A DNA stretch of 48,039 bases, from NCBI GenBank assembly GCA_028866835.1, contig JAGWHJ010000009.1, positions 1 to 48,039 of the forward strand. The letters are read 5' to 3'. The position numbers and the translations under genes were made by a program. Numbering within the stretch: position 1 is the stretch's first letter; each line of letters begins with the position of its first letter. The notes beneath the pieces are model-generated. The model worked only from the letters and a program-made list of their open reading frames with translations. It was not told the origin of the DNA and made no database searches. Positions 27,148-36,457 of the stretch are shown one piece after another. This DNA comes from Microcaldota archaeon (GTDB lineage: Archaea; Micrarchaeota; Micrarchaeia; Micrarchaeales; CABMGC01).

Positions 27148-28296
27148 GTGGATGAACCAACAATAAACCTTGGACTGGAGGGTATTTATTTCACCAAGTC
27201 AGAAGTGTGCAAGTTGGACGGGATCAACGGCAGACTGTACTACCGCGGATATCCCATAGAAACTCTTTCCAAGAACTCAAACTTCGAGGAGGTATGCTAC
27301 CTGCTGCTTTACGGCAAGCTTCCGAATGAGGAGGAATTCAATATCTTCGCATCTGCGCTGAAATCCGAATCGGAGTTGCCGGAGCAGGTCATAAGCATAA
27401 TAAAAGACATGTCAAACAAGGCGCATCCAATGGACACACTCCGGACCGCTGTCTCTGCGCTCTCAGCTTATGATAATGATGTCCCTGACAGCTCTATCGA
27501 CGCAAACATGAGGAAGAGCGTGAGGCTTATAGCAAAGACCTGCAGCATAGTGGCGACCATTGGCCGTTTCAGGAACGGCGAATCGTACATACGCTCCAAA
27601 CCAAACCTCTCGTTTGCAGGCAATTTTCTTTACATGCTTAACGGCAGCCGTCAATCTCAGCAGAACGAGAAGATCCTTGACATAATGCTAATGCTTCATG
27701 CAGAGCACAGCTCAAACGCGTCAACCTTCTCGACATTGGTCGCCGGAGCCACACTCTCCGACATACACGCAGCAGTGACTTCAGGGATAGCCACGCTTAA
27801 GGGACCGCTTCATGGAGGGGCCGATGAGGCTGCGCTTGCGATGATGCGTGCAATAGGCAGACCGGACAATACCGAGGAGTACATAGAATCTGCGCTCGAA
27901 GGCAAGAAACGCATAATGGGTTTCGGCCACCGCGTCTACAAAACCTATGATCCGAGGGCACGGATCATAAAGGTTTACCTGGAATCGATGCAGGACAGCT
28001 CCTCAGAAGAGGTAAGGAACCTCACATCGATAGCCTTGCGTGCAGAGAAGCTTATGGTCGACAAACTGGGGAAGACCAAGGGCATATGGCCGAACGTGGA
28101 TTTCTTCTCCGGCCCGGTGTATACGGCGCTTGGAATACCCGGATATCTATTTACGCCCCTGTTCGCGGTCAGCAGGATGCCAGGATGGTGCGCTCATATG
28201 ATAGAGTACTGGAAGAGCAACCGCCTGATACGGCCGCTCGAATACTACTCCGGTCCTATCGACTTGGAATATATCCCTATGGAAAACCGGAGCTGA
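27148..28296 (+). CDS. gltA: citrate synthase
   Basis: LEGIYFTKSEVCKLDGINGRLYYRGYPIETL, HAEHSSNASTFS, GPLHGGADEAA, GFGHRVYKTYDPRA, VDFFSGPVYTALGIP; GTG 27148 preferred (listed ORF starts 27097). Confidence 0.94.
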   Translation: MDEPTINLGLEGIYFTKSEVCKLDGINGRLYYRGYPIETLSKNSNFEEVCYLLLYGKLPNEEEFNIFASALKSESELPEQVISIIKDMSNKAHPMDTLRTAVSALSAYDNDVPDSSIDANMRKSVRLIAKTCSIVATIGRFRNGESYIRSKPNLSFAGNFLYMLNGSRQSQQNEKILDIMLMLHAEHSSNASTFSTLVAGATLSDIHAAVTSGIATLKGPLHGGADEAALAMMRAIGRPDNTEEYIESALEGKKRIMGFGHRVYKTYDPRARIIKVYLESMQDSSSEEVRNLTSIALRAEKLMVDKLGKTKGIWPNVDFFSGPVYTALGIPGYLFTPLFAVSRMPGWCAHMIEYWKSNRLIRPLEYYSGPIDLEYIPMENRS

Positions 28297-28302
28297 TCCT
28301 GC

Positions 28303-29637
28303 TCAAAGCCCATGGCCTATCCTCTTATCGAAAAGTTCTGAATTGAACTCCCTTCCAAGATATTCGGCGATGTACATCGAATCTTCCATGGAGCTGGCAA
28401 TGCAGGAACTGGCCCCTGGCGATGGAGTTATGTTAAAGATTATCCCATCGCCCTTTATCTTTCCCGCGCCAAGCACCAGAGATTTTTTGTTCTCGTCTAT
28501 TATCTGTGGCCTTATGCCGCCGATGTCACGGCCCATCTTGAGGTCGCCCAGCTTGAGGGAAGGCACTATATAAGAAACCTCCTTCTTCAGGAACTCGCGC
28601 TTTCCTACCAAAGGCATGTCATAAAGCACGTTTCGCGCTATGATTCTACGTATGTCCTTGTTGGCGAATATGTTCATGAGGCTTTGGAGTGTCGCCAAGT
28701 CCAAATCGAACGTCCTTACATAGTCAAGGAAGGTTCCGCCATGGCCCTTCTCAAGCCCGAAAGGCAACGTCACTGTAGGACCAAAACGCGTTATTCCCTT
28801 ATTCGCTATGTCTGGATCCCCATGGACTGCGGCGAAAGGTATGCCGCCTATCTGTACCCTGTAAACCTTGCCCCTAAGGACATTCTTCGAATAATAGAAG
28901 TTCCCGCCTATGGAGAGAATTGAGAGGTTTTCGTTGTAGCCAAGGGATTTTGCAAAGTAGAGGCTGTACGTCCCAGCGGCGCACGCCACGAAATCAGCAG
29001 TGAACATTCCCCTGCTTGTATATATCTCATAATGGTCACCTACCTCCTTGATCTGATTGACCTTGGTGTCCAGTGTTATCTCTATCTTTGCCCTCCTGTT
29101 CTCCTTCGCTTTCTTCGCAAATGATCTTGTGAGCCTCCCGAAGTCCACCATGCGGCCATTGTCAGATAGCAGCGCAGCTATCTTCTGCTCGGGATCCCTT
29201 CCCTTGGCCACGTTTGGCTCAAGCCTGGCTATCTGCTCCTTCTTTATGTATTTCAAATTCGGAAACAGCTCCTTTATCCTCGAATAATAGATGCGGTCGA
29301 GTATCTCAAGCTCAAAGTCATCGACGCCGAGAACCATCTTCTGACATCTGGCGACAAGGCCCCTCCGTTCGTGCTCCGGCAAGGCGTCGATGTATCTTAC
29401 GAGCATCTGTGCTGCGCGTTTTGTGCGTGTAGCTTCTGCAATGGAGTAATTGGTCTCTATGTCCCCGAAATGGAGGGTCTGTGCATTGTTCGTGTTTTTT
29501 GAATTAAGCGGGGCGAGCTCCCCGTATTTCTCAATCAGAAGTACGCTCTTTATGTTAGTATAGCTGCTCAGCATGTAAAGTAAGGAAGCGCCCGTTATGC
29601 CCCCTCCTACAATTATAACATCGTAACTCTTACCCAT
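28303..29637 (-). CDS. mqo: malate:quinone oxidoreductase-like FAD enzyme
   Basis: DVIIVGGGITGASLLYMLSSY, NSKNTNNAQTLHFGDIETNYS, KVYRVQIGGIPFAAVHGDPD, TRFGPTVTLPFGLE. Confidence 0.85.
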   Translation of the reverse strand: MGKSYDVIIVGGGITGASLLYMLSSYTNIKSVLLIEKYGELAPLNSKNTNNAQTLHFGDIETNYSIAEATRTKRAAQMLVRYIDALPEHERRGLVARCQKMVLGVDDFELEILDRIYYSRIKELFPNLKYIKKEQIARLEPNVAKGRDPEQKIAALLSDNGRMVDFGRLTRSFAKKAKENRRAKIEITLDTKVNQIKEVGDHYEIYTSRGMFTADFVACAAGTYSLYFAKSLGYNENLSILSIGGNFYYSKNVLRGKVYRVQIGGIPFAAVHGDPDIANKGITRFGPTVTLPFGLEKGHGGTFLDYVRTFDLDLATLQSLMNIFANKDIRRIIARNVLYDMPLVGKREFLKKEVSYIVPSLKLGDLKMGRDIGGIRPQIIDENKKSLVLGAGKIKGDGIIFNITPSPGASSCIASSMEDSMYIAEYLGREFNSELFDKRIGHGL

Positions 29638-29704
29638 CGCTAGTATCGTGGCACTATAACAATTTATATGTTAGTTTAATGTTAATAAAAAGAAGGCAGT
29701 GCAA

Positions 29705-30022
29705 ATGGCGTACTACAAACTTGACCTGAAGAAGGGCGATCTCGTAGAGAATGAGGCAAAGCCCGGTTCCGCAAACGGCAAGAAATTTGCAGTCATAATG
29801 AAAGGCGGTCAGATCTACGTACTTGATGGCACGTGCACGCATGAGGGAGGCCCCCTCTTCGACGGCCATATCGACGGAAATGAACTGATATGTCCATGGC
29901 ACAGCGGCGCCTACTTTTTAGAATCCGGCAAGGCCGACGAGAATACCCCCTGGGTTACCGATGTAAAGCGCTACAACTGCAGGGTGGACGAGCTTACCGG
30001 GGACCTTGAGATAGAGATGTAG
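29705..30022 (+). CDS. Rieske-type [2Fe-2S] protein
   Basis: CTHEGGPLF...CPWHSGAYF (CxH...CxxH). Confidence 0.9.
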   Translation: MAYYKLDLKKGDLVENEAKPGSANGKKFAVIMKGGQIYVLDGTCTHEGGPLFDGHIDGNELICPWHSGAYFLESGKADENTPWVTDVKRYNCRVDELTGDLEIEM

Positions 30023-30023
30023 C

Positions 30024-30353
30024 ATGCAGAAGCACGAAAAGATCATAGACAGCATCGCCTCGGGCAGGATCGAGCTCCTGTTCAGCATGGCCAAGGCGCG
30101 CACGCTCCAGGGCGGAAAGAGCGCAGCGCTAGGCAGGAGGTACATAAAGATAGCGCGCGGAATAAGCAACCACTACAAGCTGAAACTTCCCAAGAGGATA
30201 AAGAATTCCATATGCAAGAAATGCAACAACGTGTTAATCCCCGGCCTTAACTGCAGCGTGAGGACTTCCGCAGCAAGCAGGGCGGTAATATACAAATGCG
30301 AGTGCGGCTCCGTAAACCGGATACTGCTTCTGAAGAAAAAGAACCCTACTTGA
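30024..30353 (+). CDS. rnp4: RNase P protein component 4 (Rpp21/Rpr2-like)
   Basis: ALGRRYIKIARGISNHYKLKLPKRIKNSICKKCNNVLIPGLNCSVR...YKCECGSVNRI. Confidence 0.85.
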   Translation: MQKHEKIIDSIASGRIELLFSMAKARTLQGGKSAALGRRYIKIARGISNHYKLKLPKRIKNSICKKCNNVLIPGLNCSVRTSAASRAVIYKCECGSVNRILLLKKKNPT

Positions 30354-30879
30354 CACCTAGCTTCTCGAGCAGCAGTCCCACAAAGTCGTCGACAAGCTCA
30401 CTGTTGTTGAGCGTCATTATGCCCTTGTCTGATTCTATCGCATTCTCGGATTTTATGCCCCTGTAAAGGGCGACAAGCCTGTTTGTCTCCTCGTCCTTCG
30501 GCGCAGCGACCTTGACATTCTGTATTATGTTGGCCCTCGCTATTATCTTCACCGAGTTCCCTATCGCGCATACGGGCTTTTTGCGGTCGCTGAACCTCTT
30601 GACGGTGTCCAGCAGCGGCCTGAAATCGTAGAGCTTGTAAGAATCTACGCCATTGCCGTCTATGAATATTATCGCATCAAAGTCGTCAGGATTCAGCCTT
30701 CCTGTGTTTATGTCCGGCTTGTACACTGCACCATGTTGGCCCACGCAGTCCTTGTTCGAGTAGCTTGTTATAACTGGGGTCACGTCCCACCTTTCGAGCA
30801 TGGCCTTCGAGCTGGAAACAGATTCGTCCTTGAAGTCATTGGGAGGGATCAGTATCGCTACCTTCATGTTCCATATCAC
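30346..30879 (-). CDS. DJ-1/PfpI-family protein
   Basis: MKVAILIPPNDFKDESV, DAIIFIDGNGVDSY, KKPVCAIGNSVKIIARANII. Confidence 0.75.
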   Translation of the reverse strand: MIWNMKVAILIPPNDFKDESVSSSKAMLERWDVTPVITSYSNKDCVGQHGAVYKPDINTGRLNPDDFDAIIFIDGNGVDSYKLYDFRPLLDTVKRFSDRKKPVCAIGNSVKIIARANIIQNVKVAAPKDEETNRLVALYRGIKSENAIESDKGIMTLNNSELVDDFVGLLLEKLGVK

Positions 30880-30913
30880 TCCGCAAAAAGATATAATACC
30901 ATATCCACGCAGC

Positions 30914-32902
30914 TCAACGTTTTTTCTGCGACGCCAATCTCCTCCTTGAAAGCTCGTAGATAACCAGGGACACGATTATCGCAATGGAGAATACCGCAAG
31001 GTCTGTTGCAGAAACGAACGTGACGCGTATGTCCGACGACGAAGCGCTGGTCGATATGTATTCCGTCAGCCCTAGGTACTTCATCTGCCCAAAGATCCTT
31101 GCGTAAGGTACGTTGTCTATAACTACCGTCCCGTTGCTGCCCGAGGAAAGGCTATCCACGGTCCCGTTGGAGAACTCCAGGTACCCGCTGGCATTCACCG
31201 GCCCTCCGAACACATCGACGGTGTGTATGACTACCCTGTACAGCGGCAGCTCTATGCTTATGTTCGAATGCGAATAGGCGCTCAGGACGCTGTAGAAGTC
31301 CAGCTTCTGGCCCCTGTAGTTGGCTCCATCGACGATGTAAGTATTCCCGCTGAAGAAGAAGGCGTTGCTTCCAACGCTCTGGTTGTTTATGTCAAACGAA
31401 CTCGCGTTTACGGATTGTCCGTATGCGTTTGTGGCCTTAAGGCTTACTTGATACTGTTTGCCGTATATCGCACCGATGTTTATCGGCCTCTGGACGTTGA
31501 TGGCCACGGAAGTGTCCCTGCTGCCGTTGCTCCAGGAATAGAAGGCGAGCCTTGTGCCATTTCCCATGTTGTAGTAGGGCGTAAGGACGGTCAAGGTGAT
31601 ATTTGCTCCTACAGGATACCATCCAGTGCCACTCACGTTTCCATACTGCGAGGTCCCATTGATGAAATATTCCTTTGTCCAGATGGCGCTAAGATTTACC
31701 GGCGAAGTAATATTGAACGATCCGGAAGCGCCATTGTTTCCGTTGCTCCATCCGGAGAGCACGAATCTTGAAGTGGAATTTACCGGAACTATGTTCGCAC
31801 TGACGCTGTAGTTGACTGTTGCATTACTATCGTACCATCCGCCGCCATCGGCAACTCCATATGCCGAGGAGACATTCGCAAGATATTGCGTATGCCAGTT
31901 TGCCGTCTCGGTGATGTTGCCGACTATCGAGATGGTAAGCTGCGAGGCGGTACCTGTGTACGAATCAGGGCCCTTTCCGGACCAGTTGTCGAATATTTCC
32001 CTTATGCCGCTACCGACGTTCACCTGCTGTGGCTCGGATAGAAGGACCGAACGATATGGCTGATAGACCAGGCTGCTGTTTCCGTTTCCATAAGCCGATA
32101 CTATCCTCAGCAGGTAGCCAAAATCCCAAAGGAGCTGGTTATTGGATGGCTGCTGAAGCGACGATCCTACCTCAAAGTAATTAACCCTGTTATTCAGCTC
32201 CTGTACTCCGTATTGGTCCGGCAGGTCCGTTCTGCTGCCGACACCATAGCCTATATATGAATACCCCTTGCCCAACGGCACGAAATTGCCATTCATGTAT
32301 TTCGTGAGGTTCGAGAAGACCACGTCATTCACTGTAAACTGGTTTGTATTTGTCCCTGCCACCTCGCCGAATGCTACAGGATCGTTCACCCCGGAGTTAC
32401 CTGTGCCAAGGTCGACTTGCGCCATCAGGTTTCCGTTGAAGATGATGTTCCATATGTTGCCCTGCGAATAAAAGCCATAGTTGTTGATGGCACCGTCGGC
32501 GCCAGCGGAACCTGGCTTGCCCAACCTCCCAAGGAAGCCGGAGTTATAGTTGCTTGCGAAGTACTCGTAAAACCACACCGGTTCCCCGGCCCGTATGTAC
32601 TCGTAGCTGGAACAAGCGGAAACCGTGCAGTTTGTTGGATACATGCCGGATTGGTTTTCGATGACGTATCCCGTCTGCAAGAAAGCGCCGTTCTGAAGGG
32701 TCTCGCCAACCCAAAAAGCCAGCGATCCGTCCTTGACCGAACTGTCGTATATTGTCTGGATGTCAACGCCTGCGCCATTGTTGTAATAGGTATCGGATCC
32801 TCCCCTAGCCCCGAACTGGAACCAGTACTGCGACTCTACCGGCCCGATGACCGAGCTGAGTACAACTAGCGAAAGTATCAGACTGACCTTAAATCTTTTC
32901 AT
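30914..32902 (-). CDS. large surface protein with signal peptide, beta-type repeats and C-terminal TM helix
   Basis: Start ATG 32902 (MKRFKVSLILSLVVLSSVIGPVES); GWYDSNATVNYSV...LSGWSNG and GWYPVGANITLTV...FYSWSNG repeats; many sequons; DLAVFSIAIIVSLVIYEL near C-terminus. Confidence 0.78.
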   Translation of the reverse strand: MKRFKVSLILSLVVLSSVIGPVESQYWFQFGARGGSDTYYNNGAGVDIQTIYDSSVKDGSLAFWVGETLQNGAFLQTGYVIENQSGMYPTNCTVSACSSYEYIRAGEPVWFYEYFASNYNSGFLGRLGKPGSAGADGAINNYGFYSQGNIWNIIFNGNLMAQVDLGTGNSGVNDPVAFGEVAGTNTNQFTVNDVVFSNLTKYMNGNFVPLGKGYSYIGYGVGSRTDLPDQYGVQELNNRVNYFEVGSSLQQPSNNQLLWDFGYLLRIVSAYGNGNSSLVYQPYRSVLLSEPQQVNVGSGIREIFDNWSGKGPDSYTGTASQLTISIVGNITETANWHTQYLANVSSAYGVADGGGWYDSNATVNYSVSANIVPVNSTSRFVLSGWSNGNNGASGSFNITSPVNLSAIWTKEYFINGTSQYGNVSGTGWYPVGANITLTVLTPYYNMGNGTRLAFYSWSNGSRDTSVAINVQRPINIGAIYGKQYQVSLKATNAYGQSVNASSFDINNQSVGSNAFFFSGNTYIVDGANYRGQKLDFYSVLSAYSHSNISIELPLYRVVIHTVDVFGGPVNASGYLEFSNGTVDSLSSGSNGTVVIDNVPYARIFGQMKYLGLTEYISTSASSSDIRVTFVSATDLAVFSIAIIVSLVIYELSRRRLASQKKR

Positions 32903-33659
32903 ACTCCAGTCCAATTTCGTCCAGACGCCCTGTAATAAGTTCTCTAGAATACGAATTAATACCTTTCCGGTCAATGACCGCCAGGTCAGGTTTTGGGTTG
33001 CTCCTCTCGCAGGCCTGTTCAAGCATCTCCGGTGCTGCCGCATACCGTGGCATTATGTGGGAGAAGGCATAGCCTCTCTCGAGCGCCAAGGCCCTGAACT
33101 TGGAAGGATAATGGTTCCCTCCTATGCCAATCGCGACCCTCCCGGCGTCATAGCTACCATCGATTAACGAGACTGCGGAGCTGTAGCACGCCTCCGCGAG
33201 GGCCTCCGCCATCCTCACGTCCCCAAGTGCCTGCTCACCGCCTCCGAACTCCGCGAAAAATGCAGGAGTGGCGATCAGCGGGCCATGATGCGTGGCCTCG
33301 TAAGTTACCTCCACGCCGGCCTTCTGCAATGAGAGGTCTTTCAGCGCAGCAAGCATGTGCACAGGCGACGCAACAGACAATTCCCTGGGCTTCCCTCCAA
33401 GCTCTGCCTTGTCGCCCCAGTTTCCCATCGAGTGTACCGTAAAGGCGCTCGTTCCGGAGGCACTACGGTGCTGGCTCAGGAAATATGCCACCGAAGCGCC
33501 CAAGCGGTCTATGCCTGCCGCATCAACCAGCCTTTCATGCGATTCGTGTAGCAGGATGCCTCCCTTCAAGCGGCCTTCCTCCATGCCGCGCTCCCTAATC
33601 AGGTACTCGGCGGCATTTTTCGAAACCTGGTCCTTCCTTGAGAAGACGAAGCATATCAT
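32889..33659 (-). CDS. dtdA: D-aminoacyl-tRNA deacylase, archaeal DtdA (DTD2) type
   Basis: FTVHSMGNWGDKAELGG, VTYEATHHGP, AIGIGGNHYPSKF. Confidence 0.88.
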   Translation of the reverse strand: MICFVFSRKDQVSKNAAEYLIRERGMEEGRLKGGILLHESHERLVDAAGIDRLGASVAYFLSQHRSASGTSAFTVHSMGNWGDKAELGGKPRELSVASPVHMLAALKDLSLQKAGVEVTYEATHHGPLIATPAFFAEFGGGEQALGDVRMAEALAEACYSSAVSLIDGSYDAGRVAIGIGGNHYPSKFRALALERGYAFSHIMPRYAAAPEMLEQACERSNPKPDLAVIDRKGINSYSRELITGRLDEIGLEYEKI

Positions 33660-33743
33660 GAGCCAAGACCTGCCAGATAATAAGCAGTTATATATTATTA
33701 TCTATACATAATTTTTATATCTGTTTATTACCGAGTTGTTAAT

Positions 33744-34487
33744 ATGTTCGAGCTCAAAATAGACAACGCAAAGTACTGGAGGGACTGTGTAGAGTCGATA
33801 GTCAGCCTGATAGACGAAGGCTCGTTCAGCATCACGAAGGAGGGCATAAGCCTGAAGGCGATGGATCCCTCAAGCATAAGCATGGTCTCATTCTTCATAC
33901 CTAGCAAGGCATTCTCCAAGTACAATGTTGACAAGAGCACTACCGTCGGAGTGAACCTGGAGAACCTCTCCAAGATACTCTCGAGGACGAGGGACGACGA
34001 AGCGCTGGTGATGAAGGACGCTGACAACAAGCTCTCGCTCGAGTTCGTCGGCCCCAGCAGCAGGAGAAGGTACAAGCTCCAGATGCTTGACGTGAAGAAG
34101 AGCGTCGAGAAGGAGCCCACGATAGTGTTCGACGTCCGCGTCGAGATACTCGGCGAGCCGCTAAAGGACATAATAAAGGACGCAAGCCAGATATCGTCCT
34201 ATATAGCATTCAAGGCCTCGAAGGACCAGTTCGGGATAAGCGCAAGGGGCGATTCCGGCGAGCTTGAGGAGCTCCATGACAAGGAGAACACCGCAATAAG
34301 GAAGCTTGAGGCGACCAAAGGCGCAGATTCCGTTTTCAACCTCGAGTTCCTTGAGAACATGGTGAGGTCGTGCCCTATGGGAAGCCCTATAAACATAGAG
34401 CTAAAGTCCAACGAGCCCCTCAAGGTCAGGTACAACATAGGCGAAGCCGAGGTAACCTATTTCCTCGCCCCGTACATGGAGGAATAG
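33744..34487 (+). CDS. pcn: DNA polymerase sliding clamp (PCNA)
   Basis: EGISLKAMDPSSISMVSFFIPSKAFSKY, NLENLSKIL, LLDV-like LQMLDVKKS, VTYFLAPYMEE. Confidence 0.95.
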   Translation: MFELKIDNAKYWRDCVESIVSLIDEGSFSITKEGISLKAMDPSSISMVSFFIPSKAFSKYNVDKSTTVGVNLENLSKILSRTRDDEALVMKDADNKLSLEFVGPSSRRRYKLQMLDVKKSVEKEPTIVFDVRVEILGEPLKDIIKDASQISSYIAFKASKDQFGISARGDSGELEELHDKENTAIRKLEATKGADSVFNLEFLENMVRSCPMGSPINIELKSNEPLKVRYNIGEAEVTYFLAPYMEE

Positions 34488-35756
34488 CTACTTCTTTGCG
34501 CGGCCAAGCTTGCTGTGCGCCCTGCCCAGCTCACGTGACGACAAAGCACATATCAGGTTCAGCTCGCCGGCCAGCACTGCCGCCGCTATTATCTCCGCGA
34601 ACGACAGGGAGTTCCTGCCGCTTGGGTTTCCAGGCCCCTGCACGCCAAGCATCGAAAGCGCCTCCTTCTGCGTCGGAAGCCCCGTGCCCCCTCCGACAGT
34701 ACCAACTTCGAGCGACGGCAATGTGATGGATACGTACAGTTCCTTTCCGCGCACCTCCGTCCACGTGTAGCCGCTGCTGCTCTCCACCACCTGAGCAAGG
34801 TCCTGGCCTGTGGCAGCGAATATCGCCGCTATCACGTTCGCAAAGTGGCCGTTGTACTTCAGGCTGCCTGCCCTTGCGCTGCCGAGGAGGTTCTTCCTTA
34901 TGTTCGTATCATTCGCCTGCTCGGCATCAATTCCAAATACCTCGCTCAAAACCTTCTCCGGTATCTTCGCATCGGCTATGATGCTCTTGCCCCTCCCGTA
35001 AAGATTATTCACAAGTGATTCCTTCTTGTCCGAGCACATATTACCGCTGACGGCTACGAACCTTGCTTTCTCGAATGATTCCTCTATGTAAGCACAGGCT
35101 GCTTCGCTGGCAATCGTTACCATGTTCATGCCCATCGCATCGCCAGTATGGTAGGACAGCCTTAGCCATACGTTATTGCCCAGGACAAACGGCCTTATGG
35201 ACCTCATCTCGCCATGCTTTGTGGTCGCATTTGCAGCCTCCTTTATCTGTGCTTCATGCTCCTTGAGCCAGTGCAGGAATTCCTTTACGTCCTTGACTGA
35301 CTCAAGCCTAAACACCGGTGCTCTTGCCATCGCATCCTCAATCACACGGACCTGCACCCCGCCGCTGAGCGTGAGCGCCTTTGCGCCCCTGTTGATGCTT
35401 GCTATGAGGGCTCCTTCGGTTGTTGCGAAAGGCACGTAGAAACTGCCGTTCGCATAGTCGCCGCATACCTTTATCGGCCCGGCAATGCCCATTGGTATTA
35501 CCGCACCTCCTATAACATTCTCTGCATTCCTGTTCTTTATCGCATCGTAATCAAGCTGCACTGCGCCTATCGCCTCAAGCTTCTTTCCAGTGAGCTCCTC
35601 AACTATCTCGCGTCTGGCGTCAACGGCCTCCTTGCCAGGGAGGCTCTCATCTATCTTGTGAAGTCCTAATTTCCCTTCTACGATCTTCTGCCTGTCCTCT
35701 TTCGAAAGTGAGCCTGTAGGTTTTTCTGCCATAGTCCATACATTGACAGCCCCCAT
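34488..35756 (-). CDS. hmgA: hydroxymethylglutaryl-CoA reductase (class I)
   Basis: [65 protein letters not shown]; start codon uncertain. Confidence 0.95.
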   Translation of the reverse strand: MGAVNVWTMAEKPTGSLSKEDRQKIVEGKLGLHKIDESLPGKEAVDARREIVEELTGKKLEAIGAVQLDYDAIKNRNAENVIGGAVIPMGIAGPIKVCGDYANGSFYVPFATTEGALIASINRGAKALTLSGGVQVRVIEDAMARAPVFRLESVKDVKEFLHWLKEHEAQIKEAANATTKHGEMRSIRPFVLGNNVWLRLSYHTGDAMGMNMVTIASEAACAYIEESFEKARFVAVSGNMCSDKKESLVNNLYGRGKSIIADAKIPEKVLSEVFGIDAEQANDTNIRKNLLGSARAGSLKYNGHFANVIAAIFAATGQDLAQVVESSSGYTWTEVRGKELYVSITLPSLEVGTVGGGTGLPTQKEALSMLGVQGPGNPSGRNSLSFAEIIAAAVLAGELNLICALSSRELGRAHSKLGRAKK

Positions 35757-35839
35757 ATATTAAGCATAAGGATGACCTTCGATAATGTCACAACCAAAGC
35801 CTTTTATAATCTACTTGAGCCAACTCTTCGTTTGATGAA

Positions 35840-36334
35840 ATGGCAGCGATAGAGGGTTCAAAGAAAGCGCAGAGCGCAATGGAATACCTGATGACCTACG
35901 GCTGGGCGATACTGATAATATCCCTTGCGATAGTCATAGTCTTCGAGCTCATAAACGTAAACTCCCTTCCTGTGCAGCAGTGCATCATGCCTGCTGGCTT
36001 CAGCTGTATAAACTACTTCATGCTCCAGAACGGCCTCCTGAGCATCAACATACTCCAGACAACGCAATACCCTATAAACATAACTGCAATAGGTTGCACG
36101 ACTGTGGCCGGTGTCAGCAACATGCAGGCTACGAACATTGCTAAGCCTGCACTAGGAGTTGCTGTGCCGATAAGCTCCAACTATTCAATGAATGTACAGT
36201 GCTTCGCAAATGGCACCGTAGCAACAGGCAATCCTGGCTCCATATTCAGCGGATGGGTCGCCATAAACTACACCCAGGCTTACACTAACATACCGCAGAC
36301 GGTATTCGGGAAACTGACGACAAAGTACACCTGA
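35840..36334 (+). CDS. class III signal-peptide (type IV pilin-like) surface protein
   Basis: KKAQSAMEYLMTYGWAILIISLAIVIVF: QSAxEYLxxYGWA-type prepilin motif followed by hydrophobic helix; TATA cttttataat at about 35802. Confidence 0.82.
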   Translation: MAAIEGSKKAQSAMEYLMTYGWAILIISLAIVIVFELINVNSLPVQQCIMPAGFSCINYFMLQNGLLSINILQTTQYPINITAIGCTTVAGVSNMQATNIAKPALGVAVPISSNYSMNVQCFANGTVATGNPGSIFSGWVAINYTQAYTNIPQTVFGKLTTKYT

Positions 36335-36372
36335 GCTGCGCCAACGACACCAGCCAAGCAGTACCCATTAAT

Positions 36373-36381
36373 ATTATAAAC
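36373..36381 (+). promoter_or_regulatory. TATA box upstream of the korA uORF
   Basis: attataaac about 27 nt upstream of ATG 36407. Confidence 0.45.
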
Positions 36382-36406
36382 ATTAAATGGCATCTCTTTC
36401 CGCTCA

Positions 36407-36457
36407 ATGAATGCTAGGGCTACCAGAAAAGGAAGGACATCAAAATATAGTGCTTAA
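36407..36457 (+). CDS. short upstream ORF (MNARATRKGRTSKYSA)
   Basis: ATG 36407 to TAA 36455-36457, immediately followed by korA ATG at 36458. Confidence 0.35.
   Translation: MNARATRKGRTSKYSA

Noticed and set aside
31223-31771. 182 aa plus-strand ORF antisense to the large surface protein
   Set aside because: The surface-protein frame has signal peptide, repeats and TM anchor; the antisense frame looks compositional.
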